A stretch of 64,000 nucleotides of DNA, from contig SEMN01000053.1 of assembly GCA_005408345.1 (NCBI GenBank), positions 1,612,750-1,676,749 of the forward strand, given 5' to 3'. Positions 1-11,954 of this stretch are shown here, piece by piece. Numbering within the stretch: the first letter of the stretch is position 1; each line of letters starts with the position of its first letter. Origin of the DNA: Macquaria australasica (lineage: Eukaryota; Chordata; Actinopteri; Centrarchiformes; Percichthyidae). The notes below the pieces were generated by a model. It made no database searches and was not told the DNA's origin. It saw only the letters and a program-made list of their open reading frames with translations. A program made the position numbers and the translations under genes.

Positions 1-233
1 CTCACACACAGGACCAAACACACACACGCACACACACACACACACAAGAGGAAAAGGTTGTTTGCTAGAGTCAGGACTGTGTGTTGTGTGTGCTATGGGC
101 CAAGCTGAGCAGCAGCTGTGTGTGAGTGTTGGATACCTCTGAAGGGTCAACACAGCCGTAACCCTCGCCCCCCCCCAGGCCCCCCCCCCCCCACTCATCC
201 CTCATCTCCCAAGCTACGCCTAAATACACCATC
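1..233 (+). promoter_or_regulatory. nlgn4 5' UTR / upstream flank
   Basis: This stretch lies just 5' of the nlgn4 start codon. It holds a short CA repeat near the left edge and two long C runs (about 168-176 and 180-192) split by AGG. The AG at 177-178 follows a pyrimidine run, so it could be the acceptor of an intron from a noncoding 5' exon outside the window, as mammalian neuroligins have noncoding 5' exons. Nothing proves this; it may simply be contiguous 5' UTR. No TATA box or transcription start could be assigned. Confidence 0.45.
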
Positions 234-717
234 ATGTCCGGGTTGAAGACCAGGAGAACTCCCTCTCCCTCGTCTCCTCTCCCATCCTTTTCCTCCCTGT
301 TGGGGGTTCTCTCCCTCCTCCTCTCCCTCTGCCTCTCCCTTTCTCTCTATCCGGCTTCCTCATCGGCGCAGCAGACTGTGCCTGTCATCTCCACGGCGCA
401 GGGCCGCATCCGTGGCATTCTGACCCCGCTGCCCTCTGACCTCCTGGGGCCCGTCATCCAGTACCTGGGAGTACCGTACGCAAGGCCTCCAACGGGGGAC
501 CGGCGCTTCCAGCCTCCAGAGCCTCCTCTACCCTGGCCAGGGATACGAAATGTGACGCAGTTTGCTCCTGTGTGCCCGCAGTCGCTGGATGAGAGGAGCA
601 TGCTGGGAGACATGATGCCGTCTTGGCTCACGGCTAACCTGGATATAGCGGCGACATACCTCACTCACCAGAGTGAGGATTGTCTCTACCTCAATATCTA
701 CGTGCCCACCGAGGAAG
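234..717 (+). CDS. nlgn4x: nlgn4 coding exon 1
   Basis: It contains the ATG at 234, the signal peptide and the N-terminal cholinesterase-like part, ending at YVPTEE. The donor is gtgagt at 718 (phase 1). An N-glycosylation sequon NVT is visible in RNVTQF. The start is chosen because it is followed by a hydrophobic signal core and then the conserved neuroligin opening (PVISTAQGRIRG). Confidence 0.92.
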
Positions 718-1345
718 GTGAGTGAACCCGAAGGTGTGCACAGACTCTCTCAGGGGCAAGGCTGAATAAATATGCATGCAGGGTTAGAATTAGGATTGAG
801 GTTCATTTTGGCCTAAAGTCAAAACAGAATGGCAACAAAGTGACCAGAGAGGTACTTGGGGTGACCGCAAGGGCATTTTGGCTGTGACAAATGATTAAAA
901 CATGGAAGTGTCCTGTCAGGGCACAGACATACCCTCGTTGAATAAATAAAGGTTTTGTTTTTTTTAAAGTGGACCTCCACAACCAGTTCCCTCCACCACC
1001 CTTCTGAACGCCGCTGGTTGAACCAACACTTAATACGCAGACACCTGCGTCAGTCGCCAGGGGATTTACGCCTTTACTTGTGGAGGAAAGTGGGAAGGAC
1101 ACAGACTCACTCATGCATACATATTGGTTCATACACATGCATGTGACCCTACACACACACACACACACATACACACACACACACAATGGCAAGCATGAAC
1201 ACTCCCACAGCCTCAATTTATATTCCCTCGCTGAGAAATGAAGGTAGGGAAATACAAAGCATAGGGAAGCAAGTTTCTGCTTCTATATGTATAAACCTGC
1301 TGATTGATCAACGGCTGAGATACATACAAATGGACAGGTGGACAG

Positions 1346-1408
<63 letters not shown>

Positions 1409-4400
1409 CAATATGGACAACAACCGACAGAACGGAGGCAGAAGGGAGGTGGGTGGATCTGTGTGTACACTCATGCACAAAAAATGAGTATGAACAGCAC
1501 TGGCTTCAGGTGCTTCAATTATGTCACCTTGAACACTGGTTTGAACACATCGTCAGGCCATATGTTCTAAAGTAAAGACCCATCAATATATCTATCTATC
1601 TATCATCCATCTTTCTCTCTCTTCCCCAGACATCCATGAGGAGGGGGGTCAGCGGCCGGTGATGGTCTACGTCCATGGGGGCTCGTACACAGAAGGCACT
1701 GGTAACATGATGGATGGCAGTGTGCTTGCAAGCTACGGCAACGTCATTGTCATAACCCTCAACTATCGCCTAGGAGTGCTGGGTAAAATAATGCATCTTC
1801 TATATCTATGTAATTTGCTCAACACCTAAGTACTTTATAGTAATATGAGTGTATATGCTTTTAGTATGAGTGTAGCTGCCACTCCCACCGTGTCCTCAAC
1901 CTGTTATCATCACTGTTAAAGCATACCTCTGGATTCTATATTCCAATCATTTTTCCTCCTATTGTGTTATTCTGCAATAGAGATACCTTATCTTGACAAC
2001 CAATGAATATACTGATAGATGCATGCCTTGGATGCCTTTTGGGTTGATTATTAGAGTGCCAGTCAGACATAAAAGACTTTATTGGAGACCCCCAAACACG
2101 TGCAACTAGGAAGCAATCTATTGTGGAACAATCCACATTTTAAAATGGCTGCATTTGTGCTTCAACACCACCGCTCCACCCTTTGAGTAAGAACAATAGC
2201 AGTGCAATTACTGCCAAGGTGCTCTGGGTATTCTGATAATATCACTGCGGTATCATGCACCAACTGTATAGTAAATTACTTTACGTTGGGGGCTAGGCTA
2301 AAGGGCGATGAATGGATAATAATTGGGATTGCAATGTACACATCTCTGTTGCATTAATGAAAGTTGGGAATTTAGCTGTTTTTTCTTTAAAACAATAGCA
2401 AAATAGTAGATGGATCCCCTGTTAGAAGCTGTAGAAGCTAAGAGGAGGTGGTGTGGGATGAAGAGATGCAAGTTTAGTCTATGACAGTGGTCAATCATTA
2501 GATCTGGGCTAAACATCAGCAATGGATAAACAGAGATCACACACACACTCAAACTCTAGTTGGCAATTGATTAATGTTCACATATGAGTAACTTTACCTG
2601 CAAACGTTTAAATCAAACCATTAAAAACCAAAGTAATGTTTAAAATAAACCACATTCACTGTTGTTATTTTAATTAAGTTGTATTTTTCTTTTGCTTTGG
2701 GTTGTCTATTGGGTGACATGTATTTATTAGTAAAGAGCTATAAATTATTACAGTATTGATGCAGTGTACACTTTGTAAATGCTATTTCTTTTAACAAAAC
2801 ATTTACATACCGTTGTTCCTCACTTTGAATTTTATAGTTTCTTTATGTTTGCATTATATTCACCATCTGGATAGTTTAATCCTTCAATGAGCTATAAAAT
2901 GTGAAAACCATTAGTGAGTTGTTTTTACCCAGAGTGCCTTTTTGTTTATTGAGTGAAAACATGTTCAGTATGGGTGTCCCTAGTGGAAATAAACCCCCCG
3001 AAGCCAATTTTTTCCACTACTAGCATTGACTCAAATCTGATCCTTTTTACCTCCATGAGTCTCTGACTCATTGCTCTCTGAACAGGGAAAATCTGATTCC
3101 CTGTGGTTTTTCTAATTTTACACAGCTATGCAAAGCTCACAGGGCTGAATAAATAGAATATCTTAGAATCCTGGCATTTAGGCTTTTTGCAGCTATAATT
3201 ATAAAAATTACAAAGCCTGAGCAGGGTCACAGGACGGTTAAAAACATACTTTGAAGGGGTCATTTACTGTACAACACTGAAGGCATGAGTATTGAGTAGT
3301 TTTGCGTGAACATAGTATGCCTTCATATTGATTCAGTCAGATGCACGAGCTGCATATTATTCCATTGGCTGGGTTAAATCATGCCCTCACTCTCATTAGG
3401 AGTCGCCCACTATTTAATAATTCATATGAGGAAATTAATTAAAATGTGTGAGCAGGTTAATAAAATGTGCATACAGTATGTTATTTGATTCGGCTTATCC
3501 AGCAATGTTAAAAATGATTTAACCCACATGCCCATATCACTTTAATCTACTTGATTATGTGGATTTATGCTGCAGAAGTGACTGATATTTCAAAAAAAGC
3601 CTTTGATAAAATGTATATATATTTTTATCAATCAAAATTTACTTACTATAAGAGAGCAAACGTAAATGAACAATTCTTATGGCATTTGGCTGCTTTTTCT
3701 CTATAAATTATTTAGTGCACTTGTTTTATCTTTATCTTTTTATGCAGTTTTAGCACATTTTGTAGATCACGTGTGCACACAAAGCATGCTAATACTGTAT
3801 GAGAGATATTTCTCTTCCAGAAGGAAGGCCACTTCTGGGTTCTCCTTTAATTAAATGAAGTGGAGTAGAGTTGAATACATGTTCCTGTAAAAGGTTAAAA
3901 CACACAACAAAAAATGTTTTTGATTTGGGTTTATGAGATCCATGCTGTCTTTTCATTTTTTAGAAGCTTTCAAGGCTTTCATTAGATATTGATTTTATAA
4001 GGTGGCATATATCTGCATCTGCTTGGTGGGTGAAAGAACTGTTTAATTCTGACCTTGGGGATAAAACTAGAGGCTGCAGCAGTAATCACCATATCGAGCT
4101 AAACCCAGCCAATCCTACATGCTTCTTTTTGTCTTCATCTCCATCCTCTGTGCTTACACCACCTCCGATACGATCATCACCATCATCATCATCACCACCA
4201 CCACCACCATCATCATCATCATCCATCATCACAAGTAGCAGTGTCTTCCTCCTCTTCTTCTTCCTCCTCCTCCTCCTCATCATCATTGCCATCATAAGTT
4301 GGATGCACAAGGTGAGCCCACACATGCAAAGCAGTGCACAATTATGCACAATTGTTTTTTTTTCTAATCTTACTGTAATGTGGTGGAATTGGGGCATGTT

Positions 4401-7400
4401 TCTGCGGAAATGTAAAGAAAACATTGACCCAAATCTTACTATGAAAGCACATCATACAGTATATAAGAAGGCATTTTGAAACTGTTATTACGATGGAATT
4501 AATGTCCATTTTGCATGAAAGAATTTTTTACAAATTGCACATAAGTGATGAAATGTAATAGTTTAACAGCGTCGCCTCTCTTGCTCATTATACTCTTATG
4601 TGTTCAGGGCCAGCATGAGGTTCAGAGAAATGAGCTTCTGCAGTAATGAGATATACTGTAGTGGAGTGAGCCATTAGGATCCTTTGTGTTTACCTAACAA
4701 CGTCAGCAGTAAAGGGAATAAGGGATAGCTGCGTTTGTAACTGCTTGTGTGTGTAGGTGTGTATGTGTGTGTGTGTGTGTGTGTGTGTAAGTTGATTTTC
4801 ACTTACATGAATATGGATGTACCTTGTTGGTTTGATCAAATTTTCGAGGTATTGTGGGGGAGGCACATCGTTTTTCATTGTATGATAAACAGGACTCATG
4901 CATAATTGATCTTAACAGTGGGGATGCCATGATGTGTGGATGTCCAACTAATCACCTCCCTGTGTGCTCATGTGTGTACATTGTAAGATAAAGAGGTTCT
5001 TTTTTCAAAAAGCCTCTTTTGATTGACTCATTATTTGTACATAGTTTGCTCGATTCTCTATAGAGAAGTCTTTAAACTTTAGTGTCATGTTCTACCATAT
5101 GAAATAACAACATCTCTCTCTGTGTGTCTGCTTGTAGGATTTCTTAGTACAGGTGACCAGGCAGCAAAAGGGAACTACGGCCTGCTGGATCAGATCCAGG
5201 CTCTGCGCTGGGTGAAGGAGAACATCGCAGCCTTCGGAGGAGACCCAAACAGGGTCACCGTGTTCGGATCCGGGGCCGGAGCCTCCTGCGTCAGCCTGCT
5301 CACCTTGTCTCACTACTCAGAGGGTAAGGAAGAATCATGGACAAAAACCCTGCTTACCCTGTGTGTTTTATTCAGTTTAACTTATGTTGCACAGATGTGG
5401 AAAGGTTTGTATTTTAAAATACAGAGTATAGGCAGGCAGACCGTTGGGAACCTATGATGGCTGCTAGGTCGGTGGATGCTGTGAGAGCTATGACATTTAG
5501 GGTTATGAAACTTTTCATGGTCTCCAGTGGACCGATACAGCTTTCATTTACTGGTATAAATGCCTGAATAAGCATTTGAATCCTCTGAATAATACAGCCT
5601 GCCCATGACTCATATAGCTAAGAGCTGTATAATGTAAAACCTTTAACCCTTACCTATTTGAACCTGGTACTCTAACAATGACCTGTCATCCTTTTGAATA
5701 ATGCATGTCTGTGAGTTCAGTGTTTTCTTGCTGTGGGAATGCTTGTTCTGCATCTGTTTATGTGTGCAAATGTATTGTGTAACCCTCCAAGTGTGCAATC
5801 ATATGTGCGTGTGTGGGTGCATGTGCATCCATAAATGTATACATGTGTGTGCCTCAGTGTATATGCTTTATACACCCATATTTGTATTCATGTGTGTGTG
5901 TTCATGTGTATCTCAGACCTGTTCCACAGAGCCATTATCCAGAGCGGCAGCGCTTTAGCCAGTTGGGCTGTCAACTACCAGCCCAGCAAGTACGCCCGGC
6001 AGCTCGGTGAGAGGGTGGGCTGCGGCATCGACGACAGCACCCAACTGGTCGCCTGCCTCCAGGGCCGGAGTTACCGCGAACTTGTGGAGCAGAACGTAAC
6101 GCCGGCCAAATATCACACAGCCTTTGCCCCGGTGATTGATGGTGATGTTATACCTGATGACCCCCAGATTCTGATGGAGCAGGGAGAGTTTCTGAACTAC
6201 GACGTGATGCTGGGGGTTAACCAGGGCGAGGGCGTGAAGTTTGTGGAGGGCATTGTGGACTCGGAGGACGGTGTCACGGCTGAGGACTTTGACTTTGCTG
6301 TGTCAGACTTTGTGGATAGTTTGTATGGATACCCAGAAGGCCGAGATACACTGAGGGAGAGCATAAGGTGAGTGAGTCTGTCAATGTCTGAATGCATTAA
6401 AGGAGCAGTAGCGACATCCTCAAATCTTGTCGTCACTGTGAGGTTGCCAGGCAACCAGCAGAGACGCGCCAAGAAATTGTCACAGCACATTACTTCCTGC
6501 AAAACCACAAATTGACGTTTTTATATTTCTTTTTGCGTATGGATTAATTGTACAAGCTATATCTTGTTAGTGCGCTTTAATGATATTGGTTTGACTTTTT
6601 TTGAACTTTGGACAGAGCCCGGCTAGCTGTTCCCTGGCTTTATCTCAAGTTAAACTAACCCTCAGCTGGAGGTAGCTTCAGATTTAGTGCACAGACATGA
6701 GAGTGGTATCAATCTTTTCATATAACTCCTGGCAAGAAAGCTAATAAGCGTATTTCCCAAAATGTCAAACTATTCCTTTAAATGGATGTTTGAATATGCA
6801 CACGCATGCTTTTGACTATGAGGTGTGTTTATAAATATGCATACACTGTATAAAGTGTAATACCTTAATGCAAAATGCTGTTTTTTCATACTTCAATAAC
6901 AATAAAACTTTTTTTAATAGCCTGGTTGATAGATTAATGGACTCAATCTTAATGGATTAATTGATTGGCTAATTGGCTCATTTTAAATGTATACACTATA
7001 GGTTCATGTACACGGACTGGGCAGACCGAGACAATGCAGAAACCCGGAGGAAGACTCTTGTAGCTCTATTCACGGACCACCAGTGGGTGGCACCAGCGAT
7101 CGCCACAGCTGACCTCCACGCTCAGTATGGATCCCCCACCTACTTCTACTCCTTTTACCACCACTGCCAGAGTGACGCCACGCCGCCCTGGGCTGACTCC
7201 GCCCATGGTGACGAGGTAAGATGATGTCACAATGTTGTATTGCTTTACAGAGATAACTTGAATGACAGTTGTAGTTTGTAAGTAGCGGCACAAGGCATGA
7301 TATTAGATATCAAGGACAGGAGTTAAGATGTGAAATTGTGTGTGTGGTGTGAGTACTTTAAAGCAAAAATGAAGGTGAGCAATGTCTCAATGATTTTAGA

Positions 7401-7940
7401 AATATGCTATTTATACAATGAATCAGGGGTCCTTGGTTTAGATTATCCTTAAAGTGCTGCCTCATATTGACTTGTTCAAAGTGCTTAAAAAGTTGAATCA
7501 AGCAATCCTTTACAGCATGAAATATTTGACATTTTCATGGAATTCATCTTTTAAACCTGTTACTTACTTGTATATCTACTGCTTTGATGATTACAGTTTA
7601 TTACAGTAATCTTTTCTTCAGAATTTAGTAACAAAGTGGTAAACTTTAGTTTTTTTGTATAGTTGTACACTTGCCTGTCTTATGTTCAGCACACTGACTG
7701 TGTGTGTGTGTGTGTGTGTGTGCATGCATTGTAGTTGGTATTTGTGGGGGTGGATTTCAGTCCAAACTGAAGATGAATGTAGTGACCTGAGTTTAGGTTC
7801 ACTGCAGTTACACCTGAAGCAGTTTCTGTCTTCTCTGGGATAAGGTTAGAGTTTGACATGATTCAGTTATGGTCACGGTTACTGTCAAGAGAATGAATGT
7901 AATCTGCTGGCTCCAACAGTAAGCAATCCTAAAGTGTACG

Positions 7941-7977
<37 letters not shown>

Positions 7978-10900
7978 GTGCCCTACGTGTTCGGCGTGCC
8001 CATGGTGGGACCCACTGATCTGTTCAACTGTAACTTCTCCAAGAATGACGTGATGCTGAGCGCTGTAGTCATGACTTACTGGACCAACTTTGCCAAGACT
8101 GGGTGAGCTATTAAAATGTACACTGATGTGAGACGCTGATTTCAGTTGGAAAATCCCACTGAGAAGAGTTTGTTTTCTCTTTTGTCCGACTACACTACAT
8201 TAAAGAAAATCAAGAAAACAAAACAAAACAAAGCACAGCTTCAGCATGATTCAGTTCTCTTTATTTCTGCCTTCTTAGACACTGAAATCCGTTTATAATT
8301 TCTGCTATTAATATCTAATCCCCACCCACATGTAGAAAATGTATCATGATAACGAATGAAAGCCAGGCCATTTAATCTCATTTTAAAATGTAAAAGAAGA
8401 TGCGCAGCTGCCAGTGGAAAATCAGTCGTTCTTCATCCCTTTATCTTTGACTCTCTGCAGAGACAAGGTTTTGGCAACACAGCGTGTGGACAGCTCACTC
8501 CTGATTTTACAGGAACAAACCTCCTCCCAGCTCGAAATAAGACAGCCAAGACTCAAGTCTATGGTGTCAGCAGCATAGTGCCTCTCCACAGTACTTGATA
8601 CGTTTTCTTTATGTTTAACTTGTTGGACTGATTGATAGTAAACATAAGCATGGGCATAGAGTGTAGCTGTCTAGCAGGAGAAGATAACAGGTTTTGATTA
8701 TTAAGTAGCATTAAGCAAATATATTTCCTACAAATGATGTTCACATGTAACTATTTTGCATTCGCTAAATACAATTTGGGAGCCAATTTGTAGGAAACGT
8801 GTGCAGGAGACAGATCGGCCTAAATCCATCTCTCTGTCAAGTTGTTCTATCAAGATGTGTGTTTTTCAGAAAAATTAGGTTTCATTTGGAATGGAAGTTT
8901 AAACTGAGTTAAGCTGAGATTTAATGATGCATCAGAGGAAAACACTGGAGTTTTAGAGCAACAAAAATAATGAGCTCACAGACAAAGGATATGTTATTAT
9001 AATGTCTTTTGCTTCCAAAGCTCTCTGATGTCTGACGAGGAGACAGTATTTTAGATACAATCATGAAAGCAGCACTGCAGACTAATTTTGGCAGAGCGCG
9101 CACACAGGTTCTCTGTCATGTCAAAATCTTGACAAGACTTGTCCTCTTTGGACCTTGGCTGAGAAAGTTAAATAACCCCTGCTCTTGAAAAAGTCCTTGA
9201 GGGAAGCCAAGGTAATGTCCTAAAAGAAGAATGAAAGATTGGCCACTATTTGATAAATCTTCTCTTCTCTCTTTCTGCGTCCTCATTCAGTCCTTTGTGG
9301 TCAAAACTGGTGCAGTGAGATAGAGAGCCTTATTCAATATGTTAAAATTAAAATTATCTGCCAGTAGCTGAAAAAGGTTCTAGAGATCCAATTTATTAAA
9401 TTGAAAGTGAAATGATGTGCCAGTAGCTAAGAAAAGCTGTTATAGAAAGAATCCACATAAAAACTTTAAAAACCCAACAATCCACACTGATAAGAGCACC
9501 TTTTATCTTTCCACTCTGACATGATATACAAGATAAAAGTAATTGTTGAGGATGGACCCTATTTCTGCAGTGCTCGAAGTGAGTAATTACCAGTAATTAA
9601 TCCAATCGAGGCTCACTCCACTGAGACCTCTTCAGATTTACAGAGACATCTGCAGTCTAGACCTTGATCTAAATCACCACAGAGCCTTGCTGTCTCACAA
9701 CATACAGAATTAGTACAGTGCTCTCACATATTTTGATTGTGGCGTTAAAAAACTTTGCGGGTGCATTAAGGCAATCGCATTGCATCAAGTTAGCAGTTTC
9801 TGGCCCATAAGTCTGTATTGTCATTACCGCCACAGCAAGCTGCAGAGCAAAATCACCAAGACTTTAGTGTGCACTTCAATTATCAATGTGGAACTTTCTC
9901 CAAAGAAAGATTTCTCTCGGTTGAGAGGGCCTCAGATGGTGATGGAGCCCTGCGACAGCTCAATTTAACGGGAAGGGTGTGATGCTCCCTGATGTATATT
10001 TTGTAGCCTCTGTGTGGGCGTATAAATCCTCAGCTTCTGTGTGTGCTTGTGTGCCGGTAGGTCTTTACGCTAGCTGCCTTTTTGTGCTGTTCACAAGGTG
10101 TTGATTGACAGGCGAGCACATAGCGTGTAACTGGCAAGTCTGTGAAGACGTGCTGCAGTTTCTTTTTTACGTAATTTTCCCTGCTGACACAAATAAGTTG
10201 GTAAATCAACAAATAAGTGCCTGTCCGTATGTGTCAGAGGAGTGATTTTTCAGGATATGTTTTGCTATGCCACACACACATTCAACTCTAATGAAGATAT
10301 CTGATAGCTTTATGTTTGTTAGAGGAGCAAATATCCACACAAGAGGCGTATAAAGTGGATAAAAATCGATGATCTGCAACTAAATCACCTTTGAGCTACG
10401 TTTACAGCAAAATAAAACTTGTTTTGCTCTGTGCAAATATTTTTTTTGCCACTGGTTACTTTGATATTGATTAGGAAGATGTGTGCCAGCGCTGGCAAAA
10501 CTGTCGGCCAGCATGAGAGAAACTCATACTCCTCAGAGGATGGGAGCCAGCTGAGAAAAAGTCTTCAGCAGCTCTGTTGGGAGTCTCTGACATTTGAAAA
10601 ACTGAAAAGCATGAAGCATTGGTATTTATACTTTCACTGAATGTGTGCTTCACACATGGAAGAACAGTAAATCATTGCACTAAAAGCCTGTATTTTTTAA
10701 ATATGAGTCTTGAATATAAATATGTGGGTGGAAACACTGTTCTCTGTTGCATTTCATTGTGGTTTATTTAATCATTTGTCGATCATGGAGTGTTCTTAGC
10801 TTTTACATTGCACTATTATTTGGTGATTGATTTTGATTCATCGCATTGTTTTCATCTGTCAAGATGCTCAGAGCTGACAGGTACTTCACTATTGCTGAGT

Positions 10901-11914
10901 TAATTTCTTTTGTTACATTTCTTTGTTCTTTTTTCTGTGTAGCTTTTTGTATGTGATTACAGCTATTTGTAGAACAACGGGTTCAGAAGGGGTGAAAAGC
11001 AATGTCTTGCCTAACACAAATCATTAATCCCTCCTTTTTGTTATATATAAATCATATAAAAAACACCAAAAAGCTTACATAACCACCGACCCATCTGGAT
11101 GTGAATAAATAACTCATTGTGTTTCACTCTTTCCAGTGACCCAAACCAGCCGGTTCCTCAAGATACCAAGTTCATCCACACTAAACCTAACCGTTTTGAG
11201 GAAGTGGCCTGGTCTAAGTACACCCCTAAAGAGCAGCTGTACCTCCACATTGGCCTGAAGCCCCGTGTCAGAGACCACTACCGTGCTACCAAAATCTCCT
11301 TCTGGCTCCAGCTGGTCCCTCACTTGCATCATGTCAACGAGCTCCTCCAATCGGTGTCCTCCTTCACGCATAGTCCCTCTCCACAGGATGACACTCCTTA
11401 TTCTTACACTAAGCGTCTAGCCAAAGGTTGGCCGCCTAGTAGCACACGGCATCCAGGTTCGCAAGCAGGCACTCCACAGCCGCCGGAGTCTGCTTTAGGC
11501 CAAGGTGGAGGGGAAACCGGGGTCCGCGTCCCTAATGAGGACTACTCAACCGAGCTCTCAGTGACGATTGCGGTGGGAGCGTCGCTGTTGTTTCTCAACA
11601 TCCTCGCGTTCGCGGCTCTGCTGTACAAGAAGGACAAGAGGCGTCTGGAGCATCGTCGTCCTCGTCCACTTCCTCCCCCGAGACGAGACATCACACCTGC
11701 AGATGTCGCCGCCCACCTGCAGGGGGAGGGACTGATGTCATTACAGGTGAGTCATGTGTTTTTGTATTCTTATTGTGCATGTGTGTGTAGATGGCGTGGG
11801 GTATCTGTGTGCTTCTGTAGCCTCATACTTTTAAGTTAGATTGAAAATAATCATGCTCATTGTTAAAAATCACACGTATTATTTAAGGTTTAAGTATCAT
11901 CAAGCCAGTTGAGG

Positions 11915-11954
<40 letters not shown>

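Larger units (their letters stand above)
1783..5137 (+). other. nlgn4x: nlgn4 intron 2
   Basis: This 3,355-bp intron is AT-rich in its middle part. It contains a CAT/TCC trinucleotide region (about 4165-4290) and a (TG)n run near 4763-4788. Open stretches in it, such as one across 4030-4479, are low-complexity artefacts. No other exon or RNA gene was recognised. Confidence 0.85.

Noticed and set aside
4030..4479. 149-codon open frame in nlgn4 intron 2
   Set aside because: It is made of CAT/TCC/TCT triplet repeats giving Ser/Pro/Leu runs, and has no homology that I recognise. It lies wholly inside a well-supported intron.
1783..5137. Possible splice-site-A cassette exon of nlgn4
   Set aside because: No short in-frame exon with both splice sites and Lys/Gln-type insert sequence could be supported in introns 1 or 2.
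11117..11839. Longer reading of nlgn4 exon 7 from an ATG in intron 6 to a stop in intron 7
   Set aside because: The acceptor at 11,136 and donor at 11,747 fit the conserved protein and frame. The outer parts are intronic, although intron-7 retention remains possible.
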